DNA of 64,000 nt from Actinokineospora terrae (GCF_900111175.1 NZ_FOGI01000003.1:129177-193176); one strand, 5' to 3'; positions 19,706-30,282 are shown, counted from the first letter of the stretch. Notes: generated by a model not told the origin, from the letters alone. Made by a program: numbers and translations.

Positions 19706-21823
19706 CTAGACGTCGTTCCCGGCCGGTGTCGTCTTCGCGACCTGCATCAGGAACTCGATGTTGGTGCGGGACTTGCGCAGCCGGTCGAGCAGCAGCTCGA
19801 TGGCGGCCTGGCTGTCGAGCGCGTGCAGCACCCGGCGCAGCTTGACGGTGACCGCGAGCTCGTCGGGCGGGAGCAGCAGCTCCTCCTTGCGGGTGCCGGA
19901 CGGGTCGACGTCGACGGCGGGGAAGATCCGCTTGTCGGCGATCTTGCGGTCCAGCTTGAGCTCGGCGTTGCCGGTGCCCTTGAACTCCTCGAAGATCACG
20001 GTGTCACCGGCGGACCCGGTCTCCACCAGCGCGGTGGCGAAGATGGTCAGCGAACCGCCACCCTCGATGTTGCGCGCGGCGCCGAGGAAGCGCTTGGGCG
20101 GGAACAGCGCCGTCGAGTCGACACCACCGGACAGGATCCGGCCGGACGCCGGGGCCGCGAGGTTGTACGCGCGGCCGAGGCGGGTGATCGAGTCGAGCAG
20201 CACGACCACGTCGTGGCCCATCTCCACCAGGCGCTTGGCGCGCTCGATGGACAGCTCCGCGACCGTGGTGTGGTCGCCGGGCGGCCGGTCGAAGGTGGAG
20301 GCGATGACCTCACCCTTGACCGAGCGCTGCATGTCGGTGACCTCTTCCGGGCGCTCGTCGACGAGCACCACCATGAGGTAGACCTCGGGGTTGTTGGTGG
20401 TGATCGCGTTGGCGATCGCCTGCAGCACCGAGGTCTTGCCCGCCTTGGGCGGGGACACGATGAGCGCGCGCTGCCCCTTGCCCACCGGCATCACCAGGTC
20501 GATGACGCGGGTGGTGAGGATGTGCGGCTCGGTCTCCAGGCGCAGTCGCTCGTTGGGGTAGAGCGGGGTGAGCTTGGTGAACTCCGGCCGGTTGCGGGCC
20601 TGGTCCGGCTCCAGCCCGTTGATCGACTCCACCCGCACCAGCGGGTTGAACTTCTGCCGCTGGGCCTCGCCCTCGCGCGGCTGGCGGACCTGGCCGGTGA
20701 TGGCGTCGCCGCGGCGCAGCCCGTACTTGCGGACCAGCGACAGCGAGACGTAGACGTCGTTGGGGCCCGCGAGGTAGCCGGAGGTGCGCACGAAGGCGTA
20801 GTTCTCCAGCACGTCGAGCACCCCGGCGACCGGGAGCAGGACGTCGTCGTCGCGGACGTCGGTGTCGTTCTGCCCGGCGCTGCCACCCTCGACGCGGCCA
20901 CCGCGACGGCGGCGGTCCCGGAAGCGGCGACCGCGGCGACCGCCGCCCTCGCCGTCATCGTCGTCGTCGAGCGGGCGGTTGTCCTGGCGGTCGGACTGGT
21001 TGGACTGCCGGTCCTGCCGGTCGGGCCGGTTGCGGTCGCCGCCGCGGTCACCGCGGTCGTTGCGGTCACCCCGGTCGTTGCGGTCGCCGCGATCGTTGCG
21101 GTCACCGCGGTCGGACCGGTCGTTGCGCTCGCCACGGTCGCCGCGGTCGTTGCGCTCGCCCCGCTCACCGCGGTCGTTGCGGTCGCCGCGGTCCTGGCGG
21201 TCGCCCCGGTCGTTGCGCTCGCCGCGGTCACCGCGGTCGTTGCGGTCACGGCGGTCGCGGCGCTCCGGCCTGCCGTCCTCCCTGGACTCGGTGCGGCGCG
21301 GCTGCTCGGCCTGGACCGGCTGGGTGGCCTGGGTGACCGGCGCGGACTGGGTGGTCGCCGGGGCCTGCTCGACCGGGGCCTGCGCCGCGGTGGCCGCGAT
21401 GGCCTCCGGGCTGCCCGCGGCGCGGCTGGACCCGCGGCGGCGGCGGTTGTCCCGGCCGCCGTCCTGGCGCTGCGCCTCCGGCGCGGCGGTCTCCACCGGC
21501 GCGGCGGGAGGGGCTACCTCGGCCACCTCGGCCTGCCGCTCGGCCTTGCCCGCCCGCTCGCGCTTGGGCTTGGCCTCGACCGCGGTGTCGGCGCCGTTGA
21601 GCGGCAACTGCTGCGCGGTCCCGCCGGAGCCGCCGCCCTGCCGCTCCTTGATGGCAGCGATCAGGTCGCCCTTGCGCATACCGGTGGTGCTGGTGATCCC
21701 CAGTTGGCCCGCGAGCTCGCGCAGTTCGGCGAGAACCATGCCGGACAGGCCCGCCCTACGCCGGGGTGCGCCGCCGTCGGCCTGCGCCTTCGGGTCGCTG
21801 CTCAGTAGATCGGTATTGCTCAC
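19706..21823 (-). CDS. rho: Transcription termination factor Rho
   Basis: Hexameric RNA-dependent ATPase that terminates transcription. The protein has 705 residues against ~420 in E. coli. Residues 22-65 are the Rho N-terminal helical domain; 66-325 are a low-complexity insert, with Asn-Asp-Arg-Gly repeats at 187-266; the cold-shock-like RNA-binding domain follows (LLPVAGVLDVLENYAFVRTSGY); the ATPase has the P-loop SPPKAGKT and ends with the Q/R-loop region. Actinobacterial Rho commonly has such inserts, which add RNA affinity. The GTG at 21823 follows GGAAGGAC. A promoter about 300 bases upstream gives a long leader. Confidence 0.98.
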   Translation of the reverse strand: MSNTDLLSSDPKAQADGGAPRRRAGLSGMVLAELRELAGQLGITSTTGMRKGDLIAAIKERQGGGSGGTAQQLPLNGADTAVEAKPKRERAGKAERQAEVAEVAPPAAPVETAAPEAQRQDGGRDNRRRRGSSRAAGSPEAIAATAAQAPVEQAPATTQSAPVTQATQPVQAEQPRRTESREDGRPERRDRRDRNDRGDRGERNDRGDRQDRGDRNDRGERGERNDRGDRGERNDRSDRGDRNDRGDRNDRGDRNDRGDRGGDRNRPDRQDRQSNQSDRQDNRPLDDDDDGEGGGRRGRRFRDRRRRGGRVEGGSAGQNDTDVRDDDVLLPVAGVLDVLENYAFVRTSGYLAGPNDVYVSLSLVRKYGLRRGDAITGQVRQPREGEAQRQKFNPLVRVESINGLEPDQARNRPEFTKLTPLYPNERLRLETEPHILTTRVIDLVMPVGKGQRALIVSPPKAGKTSVLQAIANAITTNNPEVYLMVVLVDERPEEVTDMQRSVKGEVIASTFDRPPGDHTTVAELSIERAKRLVEMGHDVVVLLDSITRLGRAYNLAAPASGRILSGGVDSTALFPPKRFLGAARNIEGGGSLTIFATALVETGSAGDTVIFEEFKGTGNAELKLDRKIADKRIFPAVDVDPSGTRKEELLLPPDELAVTVKLRRVLHALDSQAAIELLLDRLRKSRTNIEFLMQVAKTTPAGNDV
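21023..21246 (-). repeat. Asp-Arg repeat tract inside rho
   Basis: In-frame tandem repeats encoding NDRGDR/NDRGER, about a dozen copies with 15-18-bp period. The strand is rich in GACCGC and GACCGG. Such tracts are prone to length change. Confidence 0.85.
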
Positions 21824-22133
21824 ACATGTCCTTCCTGACCGGTCCCCGCCTCCAACGTGGACCAGCGGCCGCCGTCCGACGGAACGCGAGACGGCGTGAC
21901 TGCCCTGTGCTGAACTTCCGCGCCGCGGAGGCGGCCACGGGTCCGGGCCAACCGTTGCGACACGGCCGCCAAAACAGGGAGCTGCTGGCCACCGCGGCCA
22001 TCGGGTACCTGCGAGCGCCGACTCGGACCTTGGTGAAGGACTGAGCCGATACCCCGGCAGATGATGCGACCCGGGAAAAGAACTCCCCGGAACGACACCG
22101 GGCGCCCGTGCGCGCGGTGACTGAACGACCCCG
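21824..22133 (-). promoter_or_regulatory. Long 5' leader of rho mRNA
   Basis: About 300 untranslated bases lie between the inferred transcription start and the rho GTG. No open frame in it has a ribosome site and family resemblance. Long leaders that permit Rho-dependent autoregulation are known for rho in other bacteria; that is only an inference here. Confidence 0.5.
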
Positions 22134-22162
22134 AGGGTAGACGGCAGTCACTCAAGGTGCAA
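22134..22162 (-). promoter_or_regulatory. Probable rho promoter
   Basis: On the minus strand, TTGCAC at 22162-22157 and TACCCT at 22139-22134 are separated by exactly 17 bases, a good match to the vegetative actinobacterial consensus. Placed between thrB and rho and pointing to rho. Confidence 0.65.
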
Positions 22163-22274
22163 CAACCGGCTCACAGCGCGTCGCCCCGGATTCGCCGCCA
22201 GCGATGGTGATCTGGGTCACGCGCGGGGCCCTGGTGGTCCTGGACGGGTCAACGCCGCGGTCACCGCGGGTGTT

Positions 22275-22292
22275 CCCGCTCAGCCGAGCGGG
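22275..22292 (-). terminator. Hairpin at the thrB stop
   Basis: Seven-base arms CCCGCTC and GAGCGGG around a four-base loop straddle the thrB stop codon. No T-run follows. It may separate the threonine operon from the rho promoter. Confidence 0.35.
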
Positions 22293-23176
22293 TCTACCCG
22301 CACGCCCGATCGGTCCACCGCAACGGGGATGACCGTGAAACCGGTGACGTCGACCCCGGCGGGCAGGGCACCGTCCGTGGTCAGCGCGAGGACGGTCGGC
22401 CCGGCACCGGAGACCGCGGCCGCGACGCCCCTGGCGCGCAGTTCGCGGACCACGCGCAGGGTGTCCGGCCACGCCTTCTCGCGGTAGTCCTGGTGCAGCG
22501 TGTCCGCGGTGGCGGGCAGCAGCAGGTCCGGCCGCGCGGCGATGGCGTGCACGGCGAGCGCGGCGCGGCCCGCGGCGAACGCGGCGTCGGCGTGCGGGAC
22601 GACCGCGGGCAGCAAACCCCTGGTCACGTGGGTCGCGGACTGCTCGGCGGGCACGACGGCGACCGGGCGCAGGTCCGGGTGCGGGTCGACGCGCGCGGCG
22701 CGGAAGCGGCCCGTGGTCTCGTCGGTCCAGGCCAGCACGAGCCCGCCGAGCAGGCTCGCCGCGACGTTGTCGGCGTGCCCCTCGAACTCGGCGGCCAGGT
22801 GCAGCGCGTCCTCCAGCGCCGTCCCGACCAGCTCGACCCCGGCGAGGCCGTACCCGGCGGCGATGCCGCCGACGATGGCCGCGGCGGACGAGCCGAGACC
22901 GCGCGCGTGCGGGATCGCGTTGGCACAGGTCAGTTCCAGGCCGCCAGGGTCGTGCCCGAGGTGGGCGCTCGCCGCCCGCAGCGCGCGCACGACCAGGTGC
23001 GTCTCGTCGAGCGGGACGTCCCCCGCGCCCTCCCCGCCGACCACGACGGTCAGCGGGGACGCGCTGGGGCGGACCTCGAGCACGTCGTGCAGGGCGAGGG
23101 CGAGCCCGAGCGCGTCGAACCCCGCGCCCAGGTTCGCCGACGAGGCGGGCACCCGGACGCGGACGCCCGCGCTCAC
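22280..23176 (-). CDS. thrB: Homoserine kinase
   Basis: GHMP-family kinase phosphorylating L-homoserine for threonine synthesis. 298 residues with the N-terminal [20 protein letters not shown], the ATP loop [16 protein letters not shown] and the C-terminal [11 protein letters not shown] motif. Overlaps thrC by four bases, so translation is coupled. Last gene of the lysA-hom-thrC-thrB operon. Confidence 0.97.
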   Translation of the reverse strand: MSAGVRVRVPASSANLGAGFDALGLALALHDVLEVRPSASPLTVVVGGEGAGDVPLDETHLVVRALRAASAHLGHDPGGLELTCANAIPHARGLGSSAAAIVGGIAAGYGLAGVELVGTALEDALHLAAEFEGHADNVAASLLGGLVLAWTDETTGRFRAARVDPHPDLRPVAVVPAEQSATHVTRGLLPAVVPHADAAFAAGRAALAVHAIAARPDLLLPATADTLHQDYREKAWPDTLRVVRELRARGVAAAVSGAGPTVLALTTDGALPAGVDVTGFTVIPVAVDRSGVRVDPLG

Positions 23177-24249
23177 CCCAGGTCCAGCGCGGAGGCGACC
23201 GCCGAGGCGTCCACCGGCACCGGCTCGACCTCGACCAGCCCGTCGAGCGCGGTGTCGGGGTCCTTGAGGCCGTGCCCGGTGACGGTGCAGACCACGACGG
23301 ACCCCCGCGGCAGCCGCCCGTCGGCCGCGGTGGCGAGCAGACCGGCGACACTGGCCGCCGAGCCCGGCTCGACGAACACGCCCTCGCGCGCGGGCAGCAA
23401 CCGGTACGCCTCCAGGATCTGCTGGTCGCTGACCGCGTCGACGAGCCCGCCGGACTCGTCGCGGGCGGCGACCGCACCGGCCCAGGAAGCCGGACTGCCG
23501 ACCCGGATCGCGGTCGCGATGGTCTCCGGGTTGGGCACCGGCTCACCGCGCACGATCGGGGCGGCGCCCTCGGCCTGGAAGCCGAACATCCGCGGAGTGC
23601 CGGTGATGATGCCGTCCTCGGCGTAGTCGCGGTACCCGCGCCAGTAGGCGGTGATGTTGCCCGCGTTGCCCACCGGGAGGCAGTGGACGTCCGGCGCGCG
23701 CCCGAGGACGTCGCAGATCTCCCACGCCGCGGTCTTCTGGCCGACCAGCCGCACCGGGTTGACCGAGTTGACCAAACCGATCGGGTACTCGTTGGCGGTC
23801 TTGCGGGCCAGTTCCAGGCAGTCGTCGAAGTTGCCGTCGATCTGCAGGACCCGGGCGCCGTAGGCGACGGCCTGGGCGAGCTTGCCGAGTGCGATCTTGC
23901 CGCGCGGCACCAGCACCGCGGAGGTGAGCCCGGCGCGGGCGGCGTACGCGGTCGCCGACGCCGAGGTGTTGCCGGTGGAGGCGCAGATGACGGCCCCGAG
24001 GCCTGCCGCGAGCGCGTGCGTCATGGCCACGGTCATGCCGCGGTCCTTGAACGACCCGGTCGGGTTGTGCCCCTCGACCTTGAGGTAGACGGTGCTGCCG
24101 GTGCGCTCCGACAGGTACGGCGCGGGCAGCAACGGGGTGTTGCCCTCGCCGAGGGTGACGATCTTCGCGCCCTCGGGCAGCGGGATCCGCGCCCGGTACG
24201 CCTCGATGATGCCCGGCCACCCTGGCCGCACACCGGTGGGGATGGTCAT
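23173..24249 (-). CDS. thrC: Threonine synthase
   Basis: PLP enzyme converting O-phosphohomoserine to threonine. The 358-residue length is that of the short class. The PLP lysine lies in [14 protein letters not shown], the phosphate-binding loop in [12 protein letters not shown], and [20 protein letters not shown] is the substrate motif. It overlaps hom and thrB by four bases each. Confidence 0.98.
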   Translation of the reverse strand: MTIPTGVRPGWPGIIEAYRARIPLPEGAKIVTLGEGNTPLLPAPYLSERTGSTVYLKVEGHNPTGSFKDRGMTVAMTHALAAGLGAVICASTGNTSASATAYAARAGLTSAVLVPRGKIALGKLAQAVAYGARVLQIDGNFDDCLELARKTANEYPIGLVNSVNPVRLVGQKTAAWEICDVLGRAPDVHCLPVGNAGNITAYWRGYRDYAEDGIITGTPRMFGFQAEGAAPIVRGEPVPNPETIATAIRVGSPASWAGAVAARDESGGLVDAVSDQQILEAYRLLPAREGVFVEPGSAASVAGLLATAADGRLPRGSVVVCTVTGHGLKDPDTALDGLVEVEPVPVDASAVASALDLG

Positions 24250-25562
24250 GAGTCCTCGCCTTCGACCCGCATCACGCTGACCACCTCGTGCACGAACGGC
24301 AGTCCCGCGACCTTGTCCACTGTGGAGCGTAGCGCGGCGTCCGGTGCCGAGTGGGTGACGATCACGAGGCTCGCGTCGTGCGCCCTGCCCTCCTGGCGGA
24401 CAGCGGCGATGCTCACCTCGTGCTGGGCGAACTCGGCGGCGACCGCCGAGAGCACGCCCGCGCGGTCGGCGACGTCCAGGCTGATGTGGTACCTGGTCGA
24501 CGCCTGCGCGATCGGGCGCACCGGCAGGTCGGCGTAGGCCGACTCGCGCGGTCCGCGCCCGCCGACGGTCCGGTTGCGGGCTACCGCGACCAGATCGCCG
24601 AGCACGGCGCTGGCAGTGGGTGCACCGCCCGCTCCCTGCCCGTAGAACATGAGCTGTCCCGCGGCCTCCGCCTCGACGAACACGGCGTTGAACGCGCCGC
24701 TCACGCCCGCGAGCGGGTGGCTGCGCGGGATCATCGCCGGGTGCACGCGGACCGCGACGGTCTCGCCGTCGTCGGTCTGCACCCGCTCGCAGATGGCCAG
24801 CAGCTTGATGGTGCGGTCCAGCGCGCGGGCCGCGGCGAAGTCGGCGGAGGTCACCGCGGAGATGCCCTCGCGGTAGACGTCGCCTGCGGTGACCCGGGTG
24901 TGGAAGGACAGCGACGCCAGGATCGCGGCCTTGGACGCGGCGTCGAACCCGTCGACGTCCGCGGTCGGGTCGGCCTCGGCGTACCCGAGCCGGGACGCCT
25001 CGTCGAGGGTCTCGGAGTAGCCGGCGCCGGTCTCGTCCATGGCGGAGAGGATGAAGTTCGTGGTGCCGTTGACGATGCCCATCACCCGGGTGATGCGGTC
25101 ACCGGCCAGCGACTCGCGCAGCGGGCGCAGCAGCGGGATGGCCCCGGCGACGGCCGCCTCGAAGTACAGGTCGGCACCGGTGCGGTCGGCCGCCTCGAAC
25201 AGCTCGCCCGCGTGCTCGGCCAGCAGCGCCTTGTTCGCGGTGACCACCGACTTGCCCGCGTTGAGCGCGTCGAGCAGCCAGCCCCTGGTCGGCTCGATGC
25301 CGCCGATGACCTCGACCACCACGTCGACGTCGTCGCGGGTGACCAGGGCGGCCGCGTCGGTGGTGAGCAGCTCGGCAGGCACCTCGCGGTGCTTGTTGGG
25401 CCTGCGCACCGCGATGCCCACCAGGTCGATCCTGGCGCCGACCCTGGCGGCCAGGTCGTCGGCCTGCTCGGTGAGCAGGCGCGCGATCTGGGTGCCGACG
25501 GTGCCGCAGCCCAGCAGGGCGACACGGATCGGTTTGGCTGTCACGCTCGTCGCCGCGGTCAA
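24246..25562 (-). CDS. hom: Homoserine dehydrogenase
   Basis: Reduces aspartate semialdehyde to homoserine with NAD(P)H. 438 residues: Rossmann loop [12 protein letters not shown] near the N-terminus, the catalytic domain with [11 protein letters not shown] and a C-terminal ACT domain ([19 protein letters not shown]), the usual site of threonine feedback inhibition. The start is TTG at 25562, overlapping the lysA stop (TTGA), with GGAG five bases upstream; a GTG at 25544 is an alternative. Confidence 0.97.
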   Translation of the reverse strand: MTAATSVTAKPIRVALLGCGTVGTQIARLLTEQADDLAARVGARIDLVGIAVRRPNKHREVPAELLTTDAAALVTRDDVDVVVEVIGGIEPTRGWLLDALNAGKSVVTANKALLAEHAGELFEAADRTGADLYFEAAVAGAIPLLRPLRESLAGDRITRVMGIVNGTTNFILSAMDETGAGYSETLDEASRLGYAEADPTADVDGFDAASKAAILASLSFHTRVTAGDVYREGISAVTSADFAAARALDRTIKLLAICERVQTDDGETVAVRVHPAMIPRSHPLAGVSGAFNAVFVEAEAAGQLMFYGQGAGGAPTASAVLGDLVAVARNRTVGGRGPRESAYADLPVRPIAQASTRYHISLDVADRAGVLSAVAAEFAQHEVSIAAVRQEGRAHDASLVIVTHSAPDAALRSTVDKVAGLPFVHEVVSVMRVEGEDS

Positions 25563-26995
25563 GGGGTCTCCAGTCTGAGCAGGTCGTCCACGGTCTCCCG
25601 ACGCAGCAGCAGCCGCGCCGATCCCTCGCGCACGGCCACCACCGCCGGTCGGGGCAGCCGGTTGTAGTTGCTCGCCATGGCGTAGCAGTAGGCACCGGTC
25701 GCCGCGACGGCCAGCAGGTCGCCGGGTGCAAGGTTGTCGGGCAGCCAGCAGTCTCGCACCACAACGTCACCGGACTCACAGTGCTTGCCCACGACTCGGG
25801 ACAGCACGGCCCGCGCGCCGCGTTCGCCCTCGTCGCTGGCGCGCGACACCAGGCGGGTGTCGTAGACGGCGTCGTAGAGCGCGGTGCGGATGTTGTCGCT
25901 CATCCCGCCGTCGACGCTGACGTAGCGGCGGCCGGTGCCGTGGCCGAGGGACACGTCCTTGGTGGTGCCGACCTCGTAGACGGTGATCATGCTGGGCCCG
26001 ACGATGGCCCGGCCCGGTTCCACGGCGATCCGCGGCTGCGGCAGCCCGGCCTGCTCGCACTCCTTGGTGACGATGGTGCGCAGCTGCTCAGCCAGCCAGC
26101 CGGGGGGCGGCGGGTCGTCCTGCGCGGTGTAGGCGATGCCCAGACCGCCGCCGAGGTCGACGGTGGTGACGTCGGTGAGCGCCTCGGCGCCGTGCTCGGC
26201 GTGCAGCTCGGCGAGCAGGCCGATGACCCGGTGCGCGGCGACCTCGAAGCCGTCTGCGTCGAAGATCTGCGAGCCGATGTGGCTGTGCAGGCCGATCAGC
26301 CGCAGCCCGCCCGACTTGAGCACCCGCCTGGCCGCCTCGGCCGCGTCGCCGCCCGCGAGGGAGAAGCCGAACTTCTGGTCCTCGTGCGCGGTGGCGATGA
26401 ACTCGTGGGTGTGCGCCTCGACGCCGACGGTCACCCGGATGAGGACGTCGGCGACGACGCCGCGCTCGCGGGCCAGGTGGTCGAGGCGGGCGATCTCGAA
26501 GAACGAGTCCACCACGACCGTGCCGACCCCGGCGTCGAGCGCCTGCGCCAGCTCCGCGGTGGACTTGTTGTTGCCGTGCAGGGTGATCCGCTCCGGCGGG
26601 AACTCGGCGCGCAGGGCAACCGCGAGCTCGCCGCCGCTGCACACGTCGATGCTCAGGCCCTCCTGGGCGACCCAGCGGGCGATCTCGACGGACAGGAACG
26701 CCTTGGACGCGTAGTGCACCAGCGCGGGGTCGCCGAAGGCCTGCGCGTGCTCGCGGCAGCGGGCCCGGAAGTCGTCCTCGTCGACGACGAACAGCGGCGT
26801 CCCGTAGGTCTCGGCCAGCGCGCGGACGTCGACGCCCGCGACCCGCACCGCCCCGTCGTCACCGCGGGCGGTGTTGCGCGGCCAGACCGACTCGACCAAC
26901 TCGTCGAGCGCGGCCGCGGTGGTCGGCCGCTCGCTGGCGGTGTTGCTCGACGACAGGACATCCGCGTGCCGCGGACCTGCCGGGTGTGCCCTCAT
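25559..26995 (-). CDS. lysA: Diaminopimelate decarboxylase
   Basis: PLP fold-III decarboxylase making L-lysine from meso-diaminopimelate. The frame is open to 27154, but the ATG at 26995 gives the standard 478 residues. Key motifs are [10 protein letters not shown] (PLP lysine), [20 protein letters not shown] and the active-site Cys segment [12 protein letters not shown], with [25 protein letters not shown] near the end. It starts six bases after nrtL and overlaps hom. Confidence 0.98.
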   Translation of the reverse strand: MRAHPAGPRHADVLSSSNTASERPTTAAALDELVESVWPRNTARGDDGAVRVAGVDVRALAETYGTPLFVVDEDDFRARCREHAQAFGDPALVHYASKAFLSVEIARWVAQEGLSIDVCSGGELAVALRAEFPPERITLHGNNKSTAELAQALDAGVGTVVVDSFFEIARLDHLARERGVVADVLIRVTVGVEAHTHEFIATAHEDQKFGFSLAGGDAAEAARRVLKSGGLRLIGLHSHIGSQIFDADGFEVAAHRVIGLLAELHAEHGAEALTDVTTVDLGGGLGIAYTAQDDPPPPGWLAEQLRTIVTKECEQAGLPQPRIAVEPGRAIVGPSMITVYEVGTTKDVSLGHGTGRRYVSVDGGMSDNIRTALYDAVYDTRLVSRASDEGERGARAVLSRVVGKHCESGDVVVRDCWLPDNLAPGDLLAVAATGAYCYAMASNYNRLPRPAVVAVREGSARLLLRRETVDDLLRLETP

Positions 26996-27000
26996 GGTTC

Positions 27001-27861
27001 CTACAATCGTTGCGGTGCGGTGATTCCGAGCTGCCCCAGCCCGTGGGCCAGGACCTGGCGGGCGCCTGCGCACAGCGCCAGGAGCGCGTCGTGCCCCCGG
27101 CGCGGTTCCTCGTCGCCCTGCGGGAGGACGTGGTGGTGGTCGGTGAAGTCCCACGCCTGGTCGGCGAGCCTGCGCAGGTAGCGGACGGTCCGCGCGGGGG
27201 GTCCGGTGACGGCGTCGGGGAACTCGGCGATGGTGCGGGCCAGATCGATCTCGTCGGGGTGGTCGAGCAGGTCGACGTCCACTGTGGTGGGGACGACGCC
27301 GAGCCGCTCACCGTTGCGGATCAACGACGACAGCAGCGCGTGGACGTAGCGGACGCAGTGGAACGGGTTCTCCTCGGTCCGCGCGCGCAGCACGTCGACG
27401 TCCACTGTGGAGTCGCTGAGCGCGGCGAACCTGGCGGCGTCGGCGCCGACCTCGTCGACCAGGTCGGCCATGGCGATCTCACCGGTCGTGGTGCGGACGG
27501 TCGCCGGGAGGGTGATCTCGCGGGTGGGCAGCGCGGGCGAGTCGATGGCCCGGCGGACGGCGTCGGCGCGGGTCTCGGCGGTCAACCACAGGTTGACGTA
27601 CCCGGCGCCAGCGACCTCGGCCTCGGCGACGGCGGAGTGGGTGACCAGCTCGTCGGCCAGCCAGTGCGCCAGCAGCCGGGGCGGCACACCCAGCGGACCC
27701 GCGGCGCGCAGGGCGACAGCGGTGGCGTAGTCGCCCCGGTTGCGATCACGGGGACGGGTGACCGCGACGTCGTCGGGGATGGCGCCGGTGTCGAGCCCGC
27801 GGTCGTCCAGCACGCGCACGGCGGCGGAACGAACCAGGTCAGCGAGCACGGCGGGGGTCAC
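27001..27861 (-). CDS. nrtL: ArgS-related anticodon-binding protein, NrtL-type
   Basis: 286 residues, about half of an arginyl-tRNA synthetase. The N-terminal part (residues ~5-95, [19 protein letters not shown] and GYVNLWL) matches the additional domain 1 of ArgS, and the C-terminal ~120 residues match the DALR anticodon-binding domain ([19 protein letters not shown]). The catalytic Rossmann domain with HIGH and KMSK motifs is missing, so it cannot aminoacylate. In actinobacteria this truncated paralogue sits at the place where mycobacteria have argS, directly before lysA. The true ArgS must be elsewhere. A role in tRNA binding or lysine-operon control is unproven. Confidence 0.85.
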   Translation of the reverse strand: MTPAVLADLVRSAAVRVLDDRGLDTGAIPDDVAVTRPRDRNRGDYATAVALRAAGPLGVPPRLLAHWLADELVTHSAVAEAEVAGAGYVNLWLTAETRADAVRRAIDSPALPTREITLPATVRTTTGEIAMADLVDEVGADAARFAALSDSTVDVDVLRARTEENPFHCVRYVHALLSSLIRNGERLGVVPTTVDVDLLDHPDEIDLARTIAEFPDAVTGPPARTVRYLRRLADQAWDFTDHHHVLPQGDEEPRRGHDALLALCAGARQVLAHGLGQLGITAPQRL

Positions 27862-27919
27862 CGGGCAAGTCTAGGTATCGGGGTCCCGGCACCTGCTCGG
27901 GGTCCATAGACTCACCCGC

Positions 27920-28606
27920 ATGATTCGGTACGCCCGTCACCTCGCGCTCGCCGCTGCCTGCGTCGCGCTCGTCGGCTGTTCGCGCACGGAAGCGGGTAGC
28001 CCTACCGTGGCCACCTCCGAGGCCGAGGCACCCGCGCCCACCGGGTTCAACCCGACCGAGGACAACCAGGACCCGACCTCGAAGATCGACGGCGTGCTGG
28101 CCATCGAGTACAAGGGCGCCCAGCACGTCAAGCCGACCGAGCGGGTCGCCTACGACCACAAGCCCCCGCTGGGCGGTGCGCACGACGCGGTGTGGGCACC
28201 GTGCAACGGCGTCGTCTACAAGGTGGCGGTGCGCACCGAGAACCTCGTCCACTCGCTGGAGCACGGCGCGGTGTGGCTGACCTACGACCCGGACAAGCTC
28301 GACAAGGCCGGGGTCGCCGCGCTGGCCAAGAAGGTCACCGGCAAGCCGTACACCGTCATGTCGCCCTACCCCGGGCAGGGCAAGGCGGTGTCGTTGCAGT
28401 CGTGGGGGCGGCAGTTGCAGGTGGACGCGGTCGACGACAAGCGGGTCGACCAGTTCATCCAGGCGACCAGGGCCAACCAGTACCTGACCCCCGAGCCCGG
28501 CGCGTCCTGCGACGCGCTCGGGTCCGACCGCTTCGACCAGGACGACCCGCCCAAGTTCGACCCGTCGGACCCCGGACCTGGCGCGATCCCGCCGACCGGC
28601 CGGTGA
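27920..28606 (+). CDS. DUF3105 lipoprotein
   Basis: 228 residues with a lipoprotein signal peptide (cleavage before Cys21, LVGC) and a DUF3105 domain of unknown function outside the membrane: HVKPTERVAYDHKPPLGGAH, then ENLVHSLEHGAVWLTYDPD and YPGQGKAVSLQSWGRQL. Conserved His residues in these motifs suggest metal or cofactor binding. TAGACT a few bases before the ATG could be the -10 of a near-leaderless transcript. Paralogue of the next gene. Confidence 0.88.
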   Translation: MIRYARHLALAAACVALVGCSRTEAGSPTVATSEAEAPAPTGFNPTEDNQDPTSKIDGVLAIEYKGAQHVKPTERVAYDHKPPLGGAHDAVWAPCNGVVYKVAVRTENLVHSLEHGAVWLTYDPDKLDKAGVAALAKKVTGKPYTVMSPYPGQGKAVSLQSWGRQLQVDAVDDKRVDQFIQATRANQYLTPEPGASCDALGSDRFDQDDPPKFDPSDPGPGAIPPTGR

Positions 28607-28730
28607 GGCGGTACCCGGACCTCGGTTGACACCGACCAGACACCCGTTCCCTAGACTTGGCCTCCGCACCCACCAGGTGCGGGGCTTCCCGGACGGGGGA
28701 GCCGACGCGCTCAGAGGTCCGAGGGACGGC

Positions 28731-29588
28731 ATGGCCAGCGGAACGCAGAAGAAGGGCCCACAGGGCGGCAAGGGTGGCAAGAAGAGCGCGGTCTCGGCCG
28801 CGCGGGCCTCCGTCGTCACGAAGAAGGGCCCGCCCTGGGCGCTGATCGCCGGGATCACCGCGATCGTGCTGCTGGCCGGTGGCGTGTTCAGCTATGCGTA
28901 CTTCCAGGTCTCGGCGGCGCAGAAGTTCATCGCCTCCGACGACAACAAGGACCCGTCCGAGGCCATCAACGGCGTGGTGAAGGTCGCCTACGCCTCCGGC
29001 CAGCACGTGCAGGCCACCCAGCGCGTCGCCTACGACCAGAGCCCGCCCTTCGGCGGCCCGCACGACGGCGTCTGGGCCGACTGCACCGGCATCGTGTACC
29101 CGGCGCCGGTGCGCAACGAGAACATGGTCCACACCCTCGAGCACGGCACGGTCTGGATCGCCTACAACCCGGACAAGGTGCAGGGCGCGGAGCTGGACAA
29201 GCTCAAGTCCAAGGTCGAGGGCACCGCGTACATGGTCATGTCGCCGTACCCCGGCCTCGACCGGCCGATCTCGCTGCAGTCGTGGGGCCACCAGCTCAAG
29301 CTCGACAGCGCCGAGGACGAGCGCATCGACCAGTTCATCAAGTCGCTGCGCGCGAACAACTACCAGAACCCCGAGCCCGGCGGCCGCTGCGACAGCAACC
29401 AGACCGGCTTCGACCCGGCCAACCCGCCGCCCTTCGTCGCCGAGAAGCCCGGCGCCGACGCGGTGGGCATGGACGGCAAGAACCCGGGCGCCAGCACCGC
29501 GCCGTCCGCTTCGGCTCCTGCCTCCACCCCGGCTCCTGCTTCCACCCCGGCCGCGCCGACCACGTCCGCGGCCGCGCCGTCCCAGTGA
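28731..29588 (+). CDS. DUF3105 single-pass membrane protein
   Basis: 285 residues. A basic Gly/Lys-rich N-terminus precedes one transmembrane helix (about 37-60), the DUF3105 domain (QHVQATQRVAYDQSPPFGGPH, NMVHTLEHGTVWIAYNPD) and an Ala/Pro/Thr-rich tail. The ATG at 28731, behind GAGGG, is chosen over the longer open frame. TTGACA and TAGACT upstream (28626-28657) are 20 bases apart, a weak promoter at best. It overlaps the DUF305 gene by four bases. Confidence 0.87.
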   Translation: MASGTQKKGPQGGKGGKKSAVSAARASVVTKKGPPWALIAGITAIVLLAGGVFSYAYFQVSAAQKFIASDDNKDPSEAINGVVKVAYASGQHVQATQRVAYDQSPPFGGPHDGVWADCTGIVYPAPVRNENMVHTLEHGTVWIAYNPDKVQGAELDKLKSKVEGTAYMVMSPYPGLDRPISLQSWGHQLKLDSAEDERIDQFIKSLRANNYQNPEPGGRCDSNQTGFDPANPPPFVAEKPGADAVGMDGKNPGASTAPSASAPASTPAPASTPAAPTTSAAAPSQ

Positions 29589-30265
29589 CCACGCCTGACG
29601 AGCCGACCGCCCGCTCCTTCTCGAGCGGGCGGTCGACGCTCGTCTACGTGGCCGCCGCCGTGGTCGTCCTGCTGGTCGGCGCCGCGGCGGGCATGCTCAT
29701 CACCCTCGCCACCACCGGCAGCGCCCCCGAGACCCCCGGCGCCGACTCGATCGACGTCGGCTTCGCCCAGGACATGCGCGTGCACCACCTCCAGGCGATC
29801 ACGATGGCCGGGATGGCCCGCGACCGCAGCGAGGACACCGAGGTCCGCCAACTGGCCTTCGACATCGAGTCGACCCAACTGGACCAGAGCGGCCAACTCA
29901 GCGGCTGGCTCACCGCCTGGGGCCAACCCACCCTGTCCCCGCCCGACCAGCCCCACATGCGCTGGATGGCAGGCGCCCACACCCATTCCGATGCCGCGGG
30001 CGTCGACCTCATGCCCGGCATGGCGACCTCGGAAGAACTGATGAAGCTCCGCGCCCTCAAAGGCACCGAGTTCACCGTCTACTTCCTCCAGCTCATGCTC
30101 CGCCACCACGTAGGCGGCCTCGAAATGGCCACCTACGCCGCCGACCACGCCCGCGTCGGCTACGTCCGCAACCTGGCCCAGAAGATCGCCTCAGGCCAAA
30201 AAGCCGAGGTGGACCTCCTCACCACAATGCTCAAAGCCCGCGGCGCCCAGCCCCTCCCGGGCTGA
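29585..30265 (+). CDS. DUF305 membrane-anchored protein
   Basis: 226 residues: one N-terminal transmembrane helix (about 19-41) and a four-helix DUF305 domain with the metal-type motifs FAQDMRVHHLQAITMAGMA and YFLQLMLRHHVGGLEMA. The His/Met pairs resemble ferritin-like or copper-binding bundles, but function is not established. GTG at 29585 overlaps the upstream stop (GTGA). Same operon as the DUF3105 gene. Confidence 0.88.
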   Translation: MTTPDEPTARSFSSGRSTLVYVAAAVVVLLVGAAAGMLITLATTGSAPETPGADSIDVGFAQDMRVHHLQAITMAGMARDRSEDTEVRQLAFDIESTQLDQSGQLSGWLTAWGQPTLSPPDQPHMRWMAGAHTHSDAAGVDLMPGMATSEELMKLRALKGTEFTVYFLQLMLRHHVGGLEMATYAADHARVGYVRNLAQKIASGQKAEVDLLTTMLKARGAQPLPG

Positions 30266-30282
30266 CGTACGACCCGCCGCAC

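Noticed and set aside
21023..21246. CRISPR array
   Set aside because: The regular repeats are in-frame NDRGDR codons of rho without unique spacers. No CRISPR array or cas gene is visible anywhere in the window.
19823..21808. 661-codon plus-strand open frame opposite rho
   Set aside because: Val/Ala-rich antisense shadow of the rho repeat region; rho itself is unambiguous.
22275..22292. thrB-stop hairpin as a threonine attenuator
   Set aside because: No leader peptide or alternative structure; it is at the 3' end of the operon.
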